Source of the DNA: Cycas panzhihuaensis
Lineage: Eukaryota; Cycadophyta
Direction of reading: 5' to 3'
NCBI GenBank assembly: GCA_023213395.1
Contig: CM041465.1
Coordinates: 55,311,741-55,375,740 of the forward strand
DNA: 64,000 bases
The notes beneath the pieces were generated by a model that saw only the letters and a list, made by a program, of their open reading frames with translations, had not been told where the DNA came from and ran no database searches. Of this stretch, positions 25,790-36,146 are shown piece after piece; positions within the stretch are counted from its first letter, which is position 1, and every line of letters starts with the position of its first letter. The position numbers and the translations under genes are program-made.

Positions 25790-26590
25790 TATATTTAAAA
25801 TCACTTGATGATAACTACATGCATAATGAGGAGATGACTAAAGTAGCCTCATTATATCTATAAGGAGAGACTTATCTTTGGTTTAAGGATTGGTATAACC
25901 AAGTTTGTCTCTTTAATACATTTTATTGGTTAGAACTAGCTATCCATAAGAAATATAATGATTCGTGGTGGAAAGAGATGTAAAGTCTTGAACAAAATAA
26001 ACAAGAAGCATGACAAATACTTGAGAAGTATAAACGCAGTGTGGGACAAGGAATTCTCCCAACTCCACAAAGTCAAGAACAAAAGAAAGATTATGAGTAA
26101 TGTCAAGAGCAAATAACAGAAGTTGTTTACCATCCTACACCACCGACTGCACCCAAGGACAAAGAAGAAAAGGCATCACCAATAATGGAAAGACAAACTA
26201 AAGAATAAGTAACAGAAGTTATTTGCCACCCCACACCATCAGTAGCACCTAAGGATAAGAAACAAAAGGCATCACAAATAGTTGAAAGTCAAACTAAAGT
26301 GGAACCATATCGACATCCACATTATCAAGCCTAGCGCAATAAAACTTATCAAGCAAGGCATTCATCTACTACAAACACCAAGTAAGAACAACATTCAATC
26401 TTATGATTTCAACATTACAAATATCCAGAGTATATTAAAGGATATTCAGGGTGTATCAAGATCAACTTGGGATGGATAAATCCCTATTCCATGTACAACT
26501 TTTCTGCTAACATTCGTAAGAGCTATCGATTGAAGAATAATAACAAGAGATGGTTATTAAATCAGGATGCTTTGAGGGCAAAGAATTTTT
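25790..26590 (+). pseudogene. Gypsy-type gag remnant in the right arm
   Basis: The plus frame reads MHNEEMTKVASLYLQGETYL then WFKDWYNQVCLFN and KYNDSWWKEM, which fits the retrotransposon gag core (basic helix, ASLxLxGxAxxWF). Downstream is a Glu/Lys/Pro-rich stretch with the repeated text TEVVYHPTPP and TEVICHPTP, and it ends ALRAKNF before the purine tract, a common ending for gypsy polyproteins. Polymerase is absent, so the source element was internally deleted. Stops occur about every 30-60 codons. The mirror copy lies at about 24965-25764 on the minus strand. Confidence 0.5.
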
Positions 26591-26603
26591 AGGGTGGAGG
26601 GTA

Positions 26604-26850
26604 TATTATGATCATCTACCATATGAGGTTACTCGTATTGCATTTATACCACATGCATAAGTTTAAGAGATGGGCAGCCTTAATAGCCCCATATATATGT
26701 ATGTAATATATAAGGAGATCATCGTGATATATTTTATAATCTTATGTTAATAAATGTTCTTTGGAATTTCATCTTCTTCTTTGTCTTTTATCTATCATTT
26801 TCTATTTATATTTCTCTATGTTGAATGGTAACAGGAATAGGTTCATTACA
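26604..26850 (+). repeat. LTR in the right arm of the inverted repeat
   Basis: Starts TATTATGATC after the purine tract AGGGTGGAGGGTA and ends GGTTCATTACA. A primer site TGGTATTAGAGC follows at 26853-26864. An LTR with a 3' tract on one side and a primer site on the other is what unequal recombination between tandem copies leaves. The mirror copy is 24711-24955. Confidence 0.6.
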
Positions 26851-26864
26851 ATTGGTATTAGAGC

Positions 26865-28878
26865 TAAGACCCGGGTTTAAATCCCATGGGGGAAACACTG
26901 CTTATGGGGGTGATGTGGTGACGTGCCAAACATCATCGATGCATAAAATACCATCATAGCCAGGGCATGTGGGGTGCATGAACGCTAGTAAAAGTGGGGC
27001 TAGATGGGGCTAGCTTGTTTGACCTGGAGGGAGGTAATGGTCTACTTGGTGGGGGGCCCTCTTCACTAAGATCTCTGGGTTTTGGTGTAACAGTTCGTTA
27101 CACTGATATTAATTAGATATAGAATAGCTTAGAGTGTAAAAAAAAACCAATAATAACTTTCAAAAATTAATTAGGAATAAACAATGCTTTAAATATAATC
27201 ATTTAAAATAATAAAATACTCAAAAAATATTATAAAACAAGCTTGTCTAGGGCTAAATTAGAAGGTCAACTCGATTATCTTCAAAAACCTAAAAAATAAT
27301 GTCAAAATATAAAAAAAATTGATTCCAACTTGTGGCACTCTAAAATAATTTTCTGGCAAATCTTATGGTTCGAGAAATGGAGTTGATATGACAAAGTTAT
27401 TGTAGAAAATGTAAGCAAGCCTCTTTATGGCTAATGAGATAATAACTAAAAAAAAGGGGTCACTTTAACCAATTAAAACTTAGTCAAAACGAACTCAAAT
27501 TTAACAAGTAATGATACCACACTATACTTCTCTAAAATTTGGTCCTAATGAGACCATGTTCATTGAAAACTGATATGCTAATTATAAGTTATGGCATTAA
27601 ATGTGATAGGGACTCTTATGATAAAATTATAAAGTAACCTTTAATAAAACGCATTAGCCCCTTTCGAAAAATAGGGTGCATAGTCATATGGGGTAGTTTT
27701 GAACTAAAAAATAGATGTTTGTAAGGGTAGTAGACCTCAACCACTCAGTAAATGCTTGTTTATCGATGAAGGCACCCGGGGTCAAATATTATCTTGAAAA
27801 AAGATGAAAATAGTATCTTAATGAGCTTGGAACTGAGGTCACATGAAAAATGAACTGAGGGCTAAAATAAAAGGGGGATAAGCCTTTTTATTAACCAGAT
27901 TTAAAAACTTATGAATAATAATTAAATTTCTTAAAGATTTATAAACTTTAGAATATAAAATAAATTTGATTTAATAATAAGAAAACATATAAAATTTAAA
28001 ATTTTCAAATGGTTGTAGGCCACGCGACCTCCGCGTAGACACGAAGGTAGAAATAAAGCTAAATGATGATCTAGAAGTTGCAAGGATAAGGATCACTAAG
28101 GTGTGGGCTCAAATACAGAGTTAGATTGAGACAAAAGCAAAGAAAAAAAGGATTTTGAACTTGTTTTTGAGAGGTTATATGGTAACATGAAGAGAGGAAC
28201 AAGCAGTGATAATAATGACAATGAAGGCAGGATGATAGCAAATTTATCACTAAAATTAGATCATATTTCTTCTACCTTACTCATGAAAGGACACCTAGAT
28301 GTATGGGCTTAAAACATTAAAAAAATTCAAAACATATTTGTTATAAATGAAAAAACCAAGAAAAAAATTGAGGAAAAACCTAGATATAGAGGTTTAGTCG
28401 ATTCAAACTTCTCGTTGGATGCACGGATCCTCACAAAATTTGAGACATAGCTAGATATGTCTGGTGGCTTGATATTAGTAAAAATTCACAAAGAATGGTC
28501 ACTTGTAGAGTTAGAATGAAGCTACAAAGTAAAGTAGACTGAAAATGGATATATGCTGACTTTAGGAGTGATATCTCTCAACATGGTCAACAAAAAACAA
28601 TGAGATTTTTTTAAACAACTAGATGACTCAGTTGTGAGTAGAACAAGTAGTCATATGCTATTATTCTAAGCAACTTAAGAGGCACACCAACTGGTTCTAA
28701 ATCAGTAAATAATGGTTCCAAAAATAAACAATAGAAAAACAACATAATATAATAAAATATTAATAAATATTATCAAATTTCTCTATAGTTTAAAACTCTC
28801 AACCAAATAATATTAATTCATACTAAACAATCATGGAGAAGTTCTATAACCCATGTCCATTGAATATACTAAACACTT
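26865..28878. other. Non-coding stretch between the inverted repeat and the copia-1 primer site
   Basis: The first 200 bases (to about 27060) read like an element leader ('gggtttaaatcccatggg', 'gtgatgtggtgacgtgcc'). At 27080-27098 there is a small hairpin, GTGTAAC-agttc-GTTACAC. From 27140 on it is AT-rich with stops in all frames. I see no gene. Confidence 0.4.
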
Positions 28879-28890
28879 GCTCTGATACCA
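28879..28890 (-). other. Primer binding site of copia-1
   Basis: The minus strand reads TGGTATCAGAGC, the exact plant initiator-Met site, two bases from the 5' LTR edge. Confidence 0.85.
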
Positions 28891-28892
28891 AA

Positions 28893-29251
28893 TATTGGAA
28901 GTAAGGCATAGAGCGAGACCATTCACAATATTGAGTGCATGCTTGAAAGAGTAAGTTAATATTCCTGATTGATATATTGGCAGTGTTATAAAACACTAGG
29001 GAGGTATTCCCACCCCATTTATAGGCAATTTTGGGGAAGCGACAAGTGCCTCAACCTGACATATCTAAATTTAAAATAATATTAAAAAATATTAAGCAAT
29101 AATTAAATATGTACCTTAATATGGATGTGTCAGCTCCTTTCGCAACTGGTGGCGACTACTATATGGCATGAGGTGACCTAGGGAGGCCCAAGGTGGCTTT
29201 AAGGGGCCCTAGGTGTACATTAGCATAAGAACATTGGGTATTATCCCAATA
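28893..29251 (-). repeat. 5' LTR of copia-1
   Basis: 359 bases, paired with 14878-15221. It has an extra block of about 15 bases ('gcaataattaaatat', near 29096). Both ends show decayed TG/CA (TA at each end). Confidence 0.85.
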
Positions 29252-29256
29252 GAAAT

Positions 29257-30384
29257 CAATGAAAGGAATTAAGTTAAATAAGAGTAATACTAGCAACTTT
29301 TTTGTAATTTCTTGCCTATTAATGAGTTCCTCTCTCATAATGGATTTCTTTCTTTTATATGATCAAAGTCCTTTAAAATTTCCTTTAAAATCAACAAAGA
29401 AAGAAATAAGAAACACAAGACAACAAACTCAGTGATAGCCACAAATAAGCCAAGATGAAAATAAGCCTCTTAGGGATTTGGACAACTACAAAAGAATGGG
29501 AAAGAGTAGTTATTCTATTAATAAAGAGATAAATATTCTTCACAATAGTCTACCCCCTTTTTATCCTATAAAGGGTAGACCTTTCAGCCAAATTTCTAGG
29601 GTAGAAAATGAGTATGAAGGGACCTCAAATATCACTAAGAAGGAGGAAAAGATCATGAGCACAAATAGTCATAAAAGAGTAGAAGATTTGTAAGAATTTA
29701 CAATAGGAAAGATCTTACCAAGAATGAAAAGTTTAAAGCTAAAAACTTTGCAAGAAACTAAGAATTTTGAGAAACACCAACCATTGGAATTTGAGTATCA
29801 ACAAAGAAATAACCAAAGCTTCAAAATCTTCTCTTCACTTCATCTTTTTTCCTAAAAAAATAGTCTTCTAAGTAGCAATAGTAAAGTCTCTTGAAAATCT
29901 TAAGAAGCACTTCCAAAAAACTTCCTCTCTAAGTTCATACACTTTGAATGATACATCACATTAGGGTTTGTATGTGTTTTGGGTATAAAATAGGTAGGTT
30001 TCCATCAAATTTGGATGATGACATATAAAAAATTAAGGCATTGGAAGAGTTTTACATGCATGATAGTTGAAAATGTGACCAGTCGTATTTTTGGAGCTAC
30101 AGAAAATATGACTTTCTTTTGAAAACATGATCGATTACATTTTTAGTAGGATAAAAAAGATAATGAATTAAGAAGTAAAAATGAATTACTATAATGTTAA
30201 AAAGTGATTTTTATTGGTAAATATTAGTAGAAATAACTTTAACCAATAAGGAAAGTATTCCCAAAGAGATGAAAACAATAAGCACAAGCTCAAAAATTAA
30301 TTAAAGAAAAAGATCTAAGGGTGAAATCAAGATAAAAAAGTGAAATAAAAGAAATCAACTTAAAGGAAAATTGGAATAAGAATG
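29257..30384. other. Unassigned stretch between copia-1 and copia-3
   Basis: One plus frame of 71 codons (29478-29693; text such as KGRPFSQISRVENEYEG) is open but unrecognised and probably chance. No LTR, primer site or known domain was seen. It joins directly to 46494 if copia-3 is removed. Confidence 0.4.
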
Positions 30385-30389
30385 ATCAT

Positions 30390-30746
30390 TATTAGCAAGG
30401 CAGTTAATTATTAAGCCACTTAATTAATGTTAATGCGGTTTAATTATGTAAAAAGGTGTGAGTGAAAAGGTGTGATTTATTCAGAGGGTCACAACCCTAA
30501 ACGAGTGACACCTCTTGGAGAATATATATGCCATGAGGCCTTGTGTATTCATTATCCAAGTTCATTGTGTAATAATCAATGATCCCTTAAGGATCCTTTT
30601 GTGGTGGGTTTTTTCCCAAAAGGGTTTCCCATGTATATCCTATGTTATGTGTATCTTTTTTCTATATTTTCAATTTCTTGCTTACTGTGTACGGTTAAAG
30701 ATCCTGCGGTTGAGAACATCTGTGTATGATTTCATGTTCTCGAACA
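30390..30746 (+). repeat. 5' LTR of copia-3
   Basis: 357 bases, starting TATTAGCA (TG decayed to TA) and ending CTCGAACA. Late in the LTR it contains 'tttgtggtgggttttttccc', typical of plant copia LTRs. Confidence 0.95.
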
Positions 30747-30758
30747 TGGTATCATAGC
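30747..30758 (+). other. Primer binding site of copia-3
   Basis: TGGTATCATAGC, one change from the initiator-Met site, directly at the LTR edge. Confidence 0.85.
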
Positions 30759-31992
30759 AATAAGGTCCTGCACAGCTAAAGCTTGACGGTGAGTGGGGCG
30801 GTGTGATCGTTGGTTGTCGGGTGAAGCTGTCTGACCCAAGACAAGTCTTGAGGGTTCATCAACCCTAACATCATGCAGAAGCAGGCACAGTAAATCAATG
30901 GTGGTTGAAGCAGTGGAGATCACTATTCAACGAAGTGTAAGGGTTATTGGAGTTAGTATTCATGCATGAAGACCACGTTTGTGGTTAGAGTTGGCTCGTT
31001 CGAGGTCATCCAAAGCTGGTTGATGACCTGTTAAAGTGATTCAAGCAAGCAGAATATGTATTAATGGTGATTTAGTGACTTTAAGGATAGCCAAGCGTGT
31101 GTACATGTAAGTTTACCATATTCCTCATCAAAATACCATAAAAATCGATTAAAAAAGGGGTTGTTTTTAGTACTGCTTGCTATCAAACCTTTGTGTAAGC
31201 ACCAATGGACATGATTGAAGGCTAAATTGGCTATTTTCTATCTAAATATAAGTTCTAGGTTGAAGTTTACAGTAGTAAAAGGTTGTTTTCATTATCTTTT
31301 TATGTATTTATGAGGATTTTGGAGACTCGTGTACATATATAAATCCTAAAATAACCATATAGAGGTTGGCTGGGCATTTATTAACATGCCTGGGCATATT
31401 TGAAAGCTGGCTGGGCTAATTTGCTGCTATTTTGGGTCCTTTTAGGAATGGCTAGGCGCTCTTTGCGACTGTCTGGGACTGGCTAAGTTGTTTTCTTAGC
31501 ATCCGAGCACCTTTAGAAGCCAGCTGGGTCATTTTCAAGGGGGTTGTTTACCTATTAAGGTCTGATTTGGCACTAATCAAAGGAGGTTGGGCACTTTGTA
31601 TGCTAGTTTGTTGATAACTGTGGCTGTTTAGAGGCTGTCCAAGTACTCAGTAGACATGTCTTTGCTGCGTCGAAGCCTTACCAGCTGTACGGATGATATA
31701 GACCACTTGGTGATAGCACATAAAGTAGCTGGGTGTGTTGAATAGCCACATCCCTCTCCTCAAGTAGTGTGACTTTTGGAGGATACTTAAGCATGTGACT
31801 TAAGTTAAAAAGGCACGAGTTCCCTAAAAAGTCGTCACTTTTGTAATATGCCTTTTGGCATAATCCAATCTCAATTCAACTTTATAAAAGCCTTTTGAAC
31901 CATTGATGCACGTTAATAGTAAGAGATACTTGAGGCATCCTTGAGCTATTTTGAGTGCAAATCAAGGAGTTTTTTTGTGATTTTTTGGCTTG
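30759..31992 (+). other. Leader of copia-3, upstream part
   Basis: Non-coding. Between about 31365 and 31630 a degenerate unit built around 'ggctgggc' recurs about six times, spaced roughly 30-60 bases. The leader is interrupted by gypsy-1 and resumes at 41751-42023, so its full length is about 1.5 kb. Confidence 0.5.
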
Positions 31993-31997
31993 GAGAC
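31993..31997. other. Target site duplication of gypsy-1, left
   Basis: GAGAC directly before the LTR. It matches 41746-41750 exactly. Confidence 0.9.
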
Positions 31998-34469
31998 AGA
32001 AACGCTCTCCGCGGGGCAATGATCCAACGCCTAGCGGGAAGGGCATAGAAACAATATGCTAAGAAGGCTAACTAGCGAGGATCATACCTCGCAGGACGTC
32101 CGTCTTGGCCGAGCGCGGAGTGCACGGATCGCAAGGTGCTGGTTGCTTCCGGTGGCAGTAAGACGAGGCCTTCCTACCCTTCGGATGGCCGGGAAGGGGA
32201 AAAGAACCTCGCACGTCGCGGCTTCTCAAGGCAATGAGAAGGCGACGAGGGGGGGCAGTCGACCAAACGTGTCACGGAGTAAGGGGTAAGTGTGGCTAAG
32301 GGGTATAGGTGAATGGGACCTACACTACTATGTCATGCAATGTAATAAAGAAGTACGAGAAAGCAAATGTAAAGTAAACGATTTGTTTTTTTCTTTCTTT
32401 CCCTTATGTTCCTTTACAGATCAAAGTAAATGCAACGAAGCGTAAAAACACAAAGTAAACACGAAAGACACGCGGGAAATACCTGGACACGGAGTCTGAG
32501 CAGGAATACGGGTTTCCCTCCTCGGTCGCGCTCCTTCCCTCCGTCTTCCGCGCATGCAACGTCGATCGAAGACAATGAAGGGGGTTCACTTACCTCCCCG
32601 AGAGCATGCAAGGACTAAATAAACTAAAAGAACGGAAAGTGAAGCTCAAAACAAGAAGGGGGAAGAATACTGCAGAGCGAGGCAAGCCGTGACAGGTTGA
32701 TCTCGCGCCACTCCCTCTTAAGCGACCCTGGCAAATAGAAAGAACGCTCTCCTCTCGGGAGAGGCTACCAAACCGAGCGAGATATATGTATATGTATCTG
32801 CGAAAATGAAATCAACTAGGCTAGCGGACGTAGTTAAGCACCCACATATAATGGAAAGGAAACAAAGCCGCGACACATATGCGGTAGTCATACACCATAA
32901 AAGCGCACAAATGGGATTGAGTGTAGCCTCGGGATGGCTAACTCACCCACGAGAGGTCTCCACGGTATAGGGAAACAATGCTAGCATGCAACAAGATGGG
33001 TCGTGGGATAACAAATGGCCTCGCCAATGAGGAAACTCAAGCCAACCCTCCAAGGTTTCTCTAGCCCCGTCTCCTAAGAAAGCGCGGGTGATAAAGGGAG
33101 AGAGGATAAGGGACGGAACCCTTGGGGAGAAGGACGACAATGGGGATGGAACCACTTATCTCCCTCAAATCCTCGTAAAAGCCCTTTATCTTGCTAGCTT
33201 AGAAAATGGCAAAAGAGGAACTCGGTGGGAGAGGATGAGTTTAGGAAATCACAAGAAAAATCGCCTAACCTAGGCGCTCTAGTAAGCCACAACTACTAAG
33301 GTTATGTGCATTAAACGGCCAAAAGAAACTCAAAGGAAGTGCATGCAAACAAGAGGAAAGAATTTGCAAGTAACTCAATGGAAAAACAAGCAAAAAAGCA
33401 CTAATAGAGCCAATAAATACCTTGAATGGAGAAGAATGAGTGCATGTAGGCATAGCAACTTGGACCAGCAAGCAAGCAATGTCTAAGAGGTGGTGTTGAA
33501 TGTCCTTTGCAAGAGAGTAGAAGAGTAGAGCTTCATGCAAGTTGAGAGCTTAAAGATAGGTCTTTGAAGTGGTCTTTTGGTGAAGAAAACCTCTTGAAGC
33601 TTTGGGTATTTGTGGAGAGGAGTGGTGCTTGTGATGGAGCTCCGTAGGGGGCAGCAGTGGCCCTACAACTCCAGCTGGTATTGGCCCACTTCACCTACAT
33701 CCCCCAACTGTAGAAGAAGTTCTCTTGTTCACTATTTCTTTGCCTTGTCTCTTTGTGGAGAAGTTGCTCTAGAAAACTTGAAAAATGAAGTGAAGAATCA
33801 TCAAAATGAGTGAAAAAAAGGCTTTTATGCCTTGGGCATAGCAAGTGAACGTTGGGGGCCCTCGGGCGCTTCCAACAGATTCGAACCCTGTGGCGATTCA
33901 CGCGGCCAGCATCGCGTGGTTTCTTACAAATTTTGAGCAGTCGTCTGCATGACAAACTGCATTAGTTTACCAGTACCAAAACTTAAAAAGAAGAAAATGC
34001 AACATGAAAGTCATAAAAATCGGTTTTAGGGTAAGAACAGGGCTAAGCACGAAATACATCAAGCGGGGAAGGCCCAGGCGGGTGGGTAAGTACTCAAAAT
34101 GGTGCAAGAGCCCTAACTAAGGGTTAAACCAGGCTTAGGAAGGGTTTGCAACATAAGTGGCACGTGGTAACACGAATAAACAAGCTGGCAAAAGCATCCT
34201 GAAAGACCATGGAGACATCGTGAGTGGTTGTGCGCCATACGGGGTGTCGCATCCGCTTATGGATGCCCCCGCTGTGAGTCGTCATAGGCTAAGAGGTGCC
34301 GTTAGGCACATGCATTATGAATAGGCAATCAAACAAATGCATGTAGGCAGGCACATGTCAATCAAACTATTCTAAATTCCCTTAGCAACCATTAGTAAGA
34401 AAAGTAAGGACATATACCTGCACAAACCTGTGTCGATGCGTCCCGAGTCCATTCCCACTACGGGAAACA
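31998..34469 (-). repeat. 3' LTR of gypsy-1
   Basis: 2472 bases. On the minus strand it starts TGTTTCCCGTAGTGGG. The terminal CA has decayed to CT. It matches 39239-41745 in long perfect stretches separated by clusters of small differences in GC-rich spots. Confidence 0.95.
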
Positions 34470-36146
34470 TCGCTCGCGCGTGAGCCTCACTGCTCGGAAG
34501 CGTAATGTGATGGCGAATGCTGACAATCAAGAAACATGAGTAGCACATGCATATATATATATAAGAACAATCAAGAGCAGCACGTGATCCAAGGGCGTAG
34601 GCAAGTGTCGTGGCGGAACGCGTGGATAAGGGAGACAGAGACGAGGACAACGTAGGGGCTGCCTGGCGTCGTCAAACATCGACCAAACCCGACATAAGCA
34701 GGTGAAAGGGGATGCCCCCGTTGCCGAAGTGCAACGTGAAGTGAGAGGCATCCAGCAAAGTAAAACAAGTACAGCTAATTGATAACAACCGAAAACTTGG
34801 GCACGGGCTGGCTGTAAGTCTCGGGCTCGTCGGAAGAGGGAGGCGACGCTCAAGGATGAGGCGGACAAGGCTGTCGGCCTCAGCATTGAGGTGCCTAGGG
34901 ATATGCTGGATATGTAGATTTTGTAAATATGTAGATGCATGCGTTTCCTTCCGTGTATGGCCATATGTCTAACAGGAGCACACACATCCCCCGTGAGCAG
35001 AGGTAATCGAGAGGTGTGAGGTTAGAAATAGAGCGACATGCACGTCCACAGGGGAGCATAGCGGAATATGCGAAGGAAATCACAAGCACGGAAGGGGGGA
35101 GCAACGATACTCCCTAGCGTCGTCCTAGTTGGGGAATGCCCAAATAGGAGGACAAAGGGGTTCCCAAGAGCAAACGGGAACGCGGGTTCCGCGGGAGGAA
35201 CTGGAAGAAGAAACGAGAATCCATCTTAAATTGCCATTCAACCCATGGTTGGGAGGAATGGAAACAATCTAAAATGGTAGTTTAGGCTCGTTTCGGAGCA
35301 AGAATCCATCTTAAATTGCCATTCCACCCGTGGTTGGGAGGAATGGGAACAATTTAAAATGGTAGTTTAGGCTCGTTTCGGAGCAAGAGGAGAGGAAGAG
35401 GTGTGCCTAGGCCCCATAAAGGTAGGGGTAGTCACACGCAGGGTAGGAGATAGGTGACGAAGAGTAGGGCCAGTGTGGCTAGGTATACCAGTAAACTTGC
35501 TATGGTCGGAACCAGATGAGTGCAACAGACTTGGCACACCTGGATGGCGTGGCAAGGTTGCATCCGAGTAAGAGTGGCTTTAGTCGAGGTAAGGATCTAG
35601 AGCGTGAAGAAGAAGTGCCTCTATGGTGGCTCAGGCGTGGGCGCCACGTGAAACCGCTCGGGAGGTCGAGAAGGTAAAATAAATGGGTGGTTTATGACCG
35701 GTGGCTCAGAGCCAGCAGAGAATGAGGAAGAGCGAGAATATCTGATCGAGATATTCCCCTAAGTGCTCACGAAACTAAGGTGACACGTCGAGGAGAGGGC
35801 GCATAACCCTCGCTATCCGAATCAGAATCACCCATGGCGGCTAAGTGGCAGTAACCACCTACGCAATAGGGGCAAACCTAACTGAGGTTTGGCTCATGAC
35901 ATGGCATAGGGCTCGACTGATGAAGGTCGATCTCCTGAAACAAAGGTCCCACAGAAGGAGTAACCTCCTCAGGATCGCTATCTTCATCATCGAAACGACT
36001 GGCGGTGGATGGGAGGTGTGAGATGGCATAGGCTCATGCGATAACTTTAACTTGTCCTTCATGGACAAATTTAAGTTGCCCCCATTATGTGGAGCAGATT
36101 GCTCCCATCTGGTCGAGCCATGGTCGGCCCAACAAGAGGTTGTACT
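34470..36146 (-). other. Deletion-scarred 3' interior of gypsy-1
   Basis: From 36146 leftwards: the end of the protease region in a shifted frame (YNLLLGRPWLDQMGAI), a gag/pol linker full of stops, a tandem duplication (35217-35386), and sequence matching gypsy-2 56800-57130. Near 34930 the minus strand switches to IQHIPRHLNAEADSLVRLIL, the tail of the second RNase H (compare gypsy-2 60755-60830). The region then follows gypsy-2 to the LTR. Relative to gypsy-2 one deletion removes RT to integrase and a second removes the antisense gene and most of the second RNase H. The polypurine tract seen in gypsy-2 is replaced by 'acgcgcgagcga'. Confidence 0.75.
35217..35386. repeat. Tandem duplication, two units of 85 bases
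   Basis: The unit starting 'gaatccatcttaaattgcca' occurs at 35217 and 35302 with three or four differences. Gypsy-2 has a single copy at about 56795-56865, so the duplication is specific to gypsy-1 or its source. Confidence 0.9.

Larger units (their letters stand above)
24711..26850. repeat. Giant inverted repeat: arms of about 1.05 kb, 25-base spacer
   Basis: The left arm (24711-25764) is the reverse complement of the right arm (25790-26850). Identity is nearly perfect next to the 25-base spacer (2 changes in 64 bases) and about 90% overall by eye, with small indels. Each arm carries the same cargo: a decayed gypsy-like gag, a purine tract and a roughly 245-base LTR ending GGTTCATTACA. The differences between the arms argue against a read or assembly foldback. 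Transcription through it would give a long hairpin RNA. Confidence 0.85.

Noticed and set aside
25376-26133. Mirror-image short frames in both arms of the inverted repeat
   Set aside because: They are the antisense of the gag remnant and carry no recognisable domain.
24711-26850. Assembly or read foldback as the cause of the inverted repeat
   Set aside because: The arms differ at roughly one base in ten plus indels. A foldback artefact would give identical arms.
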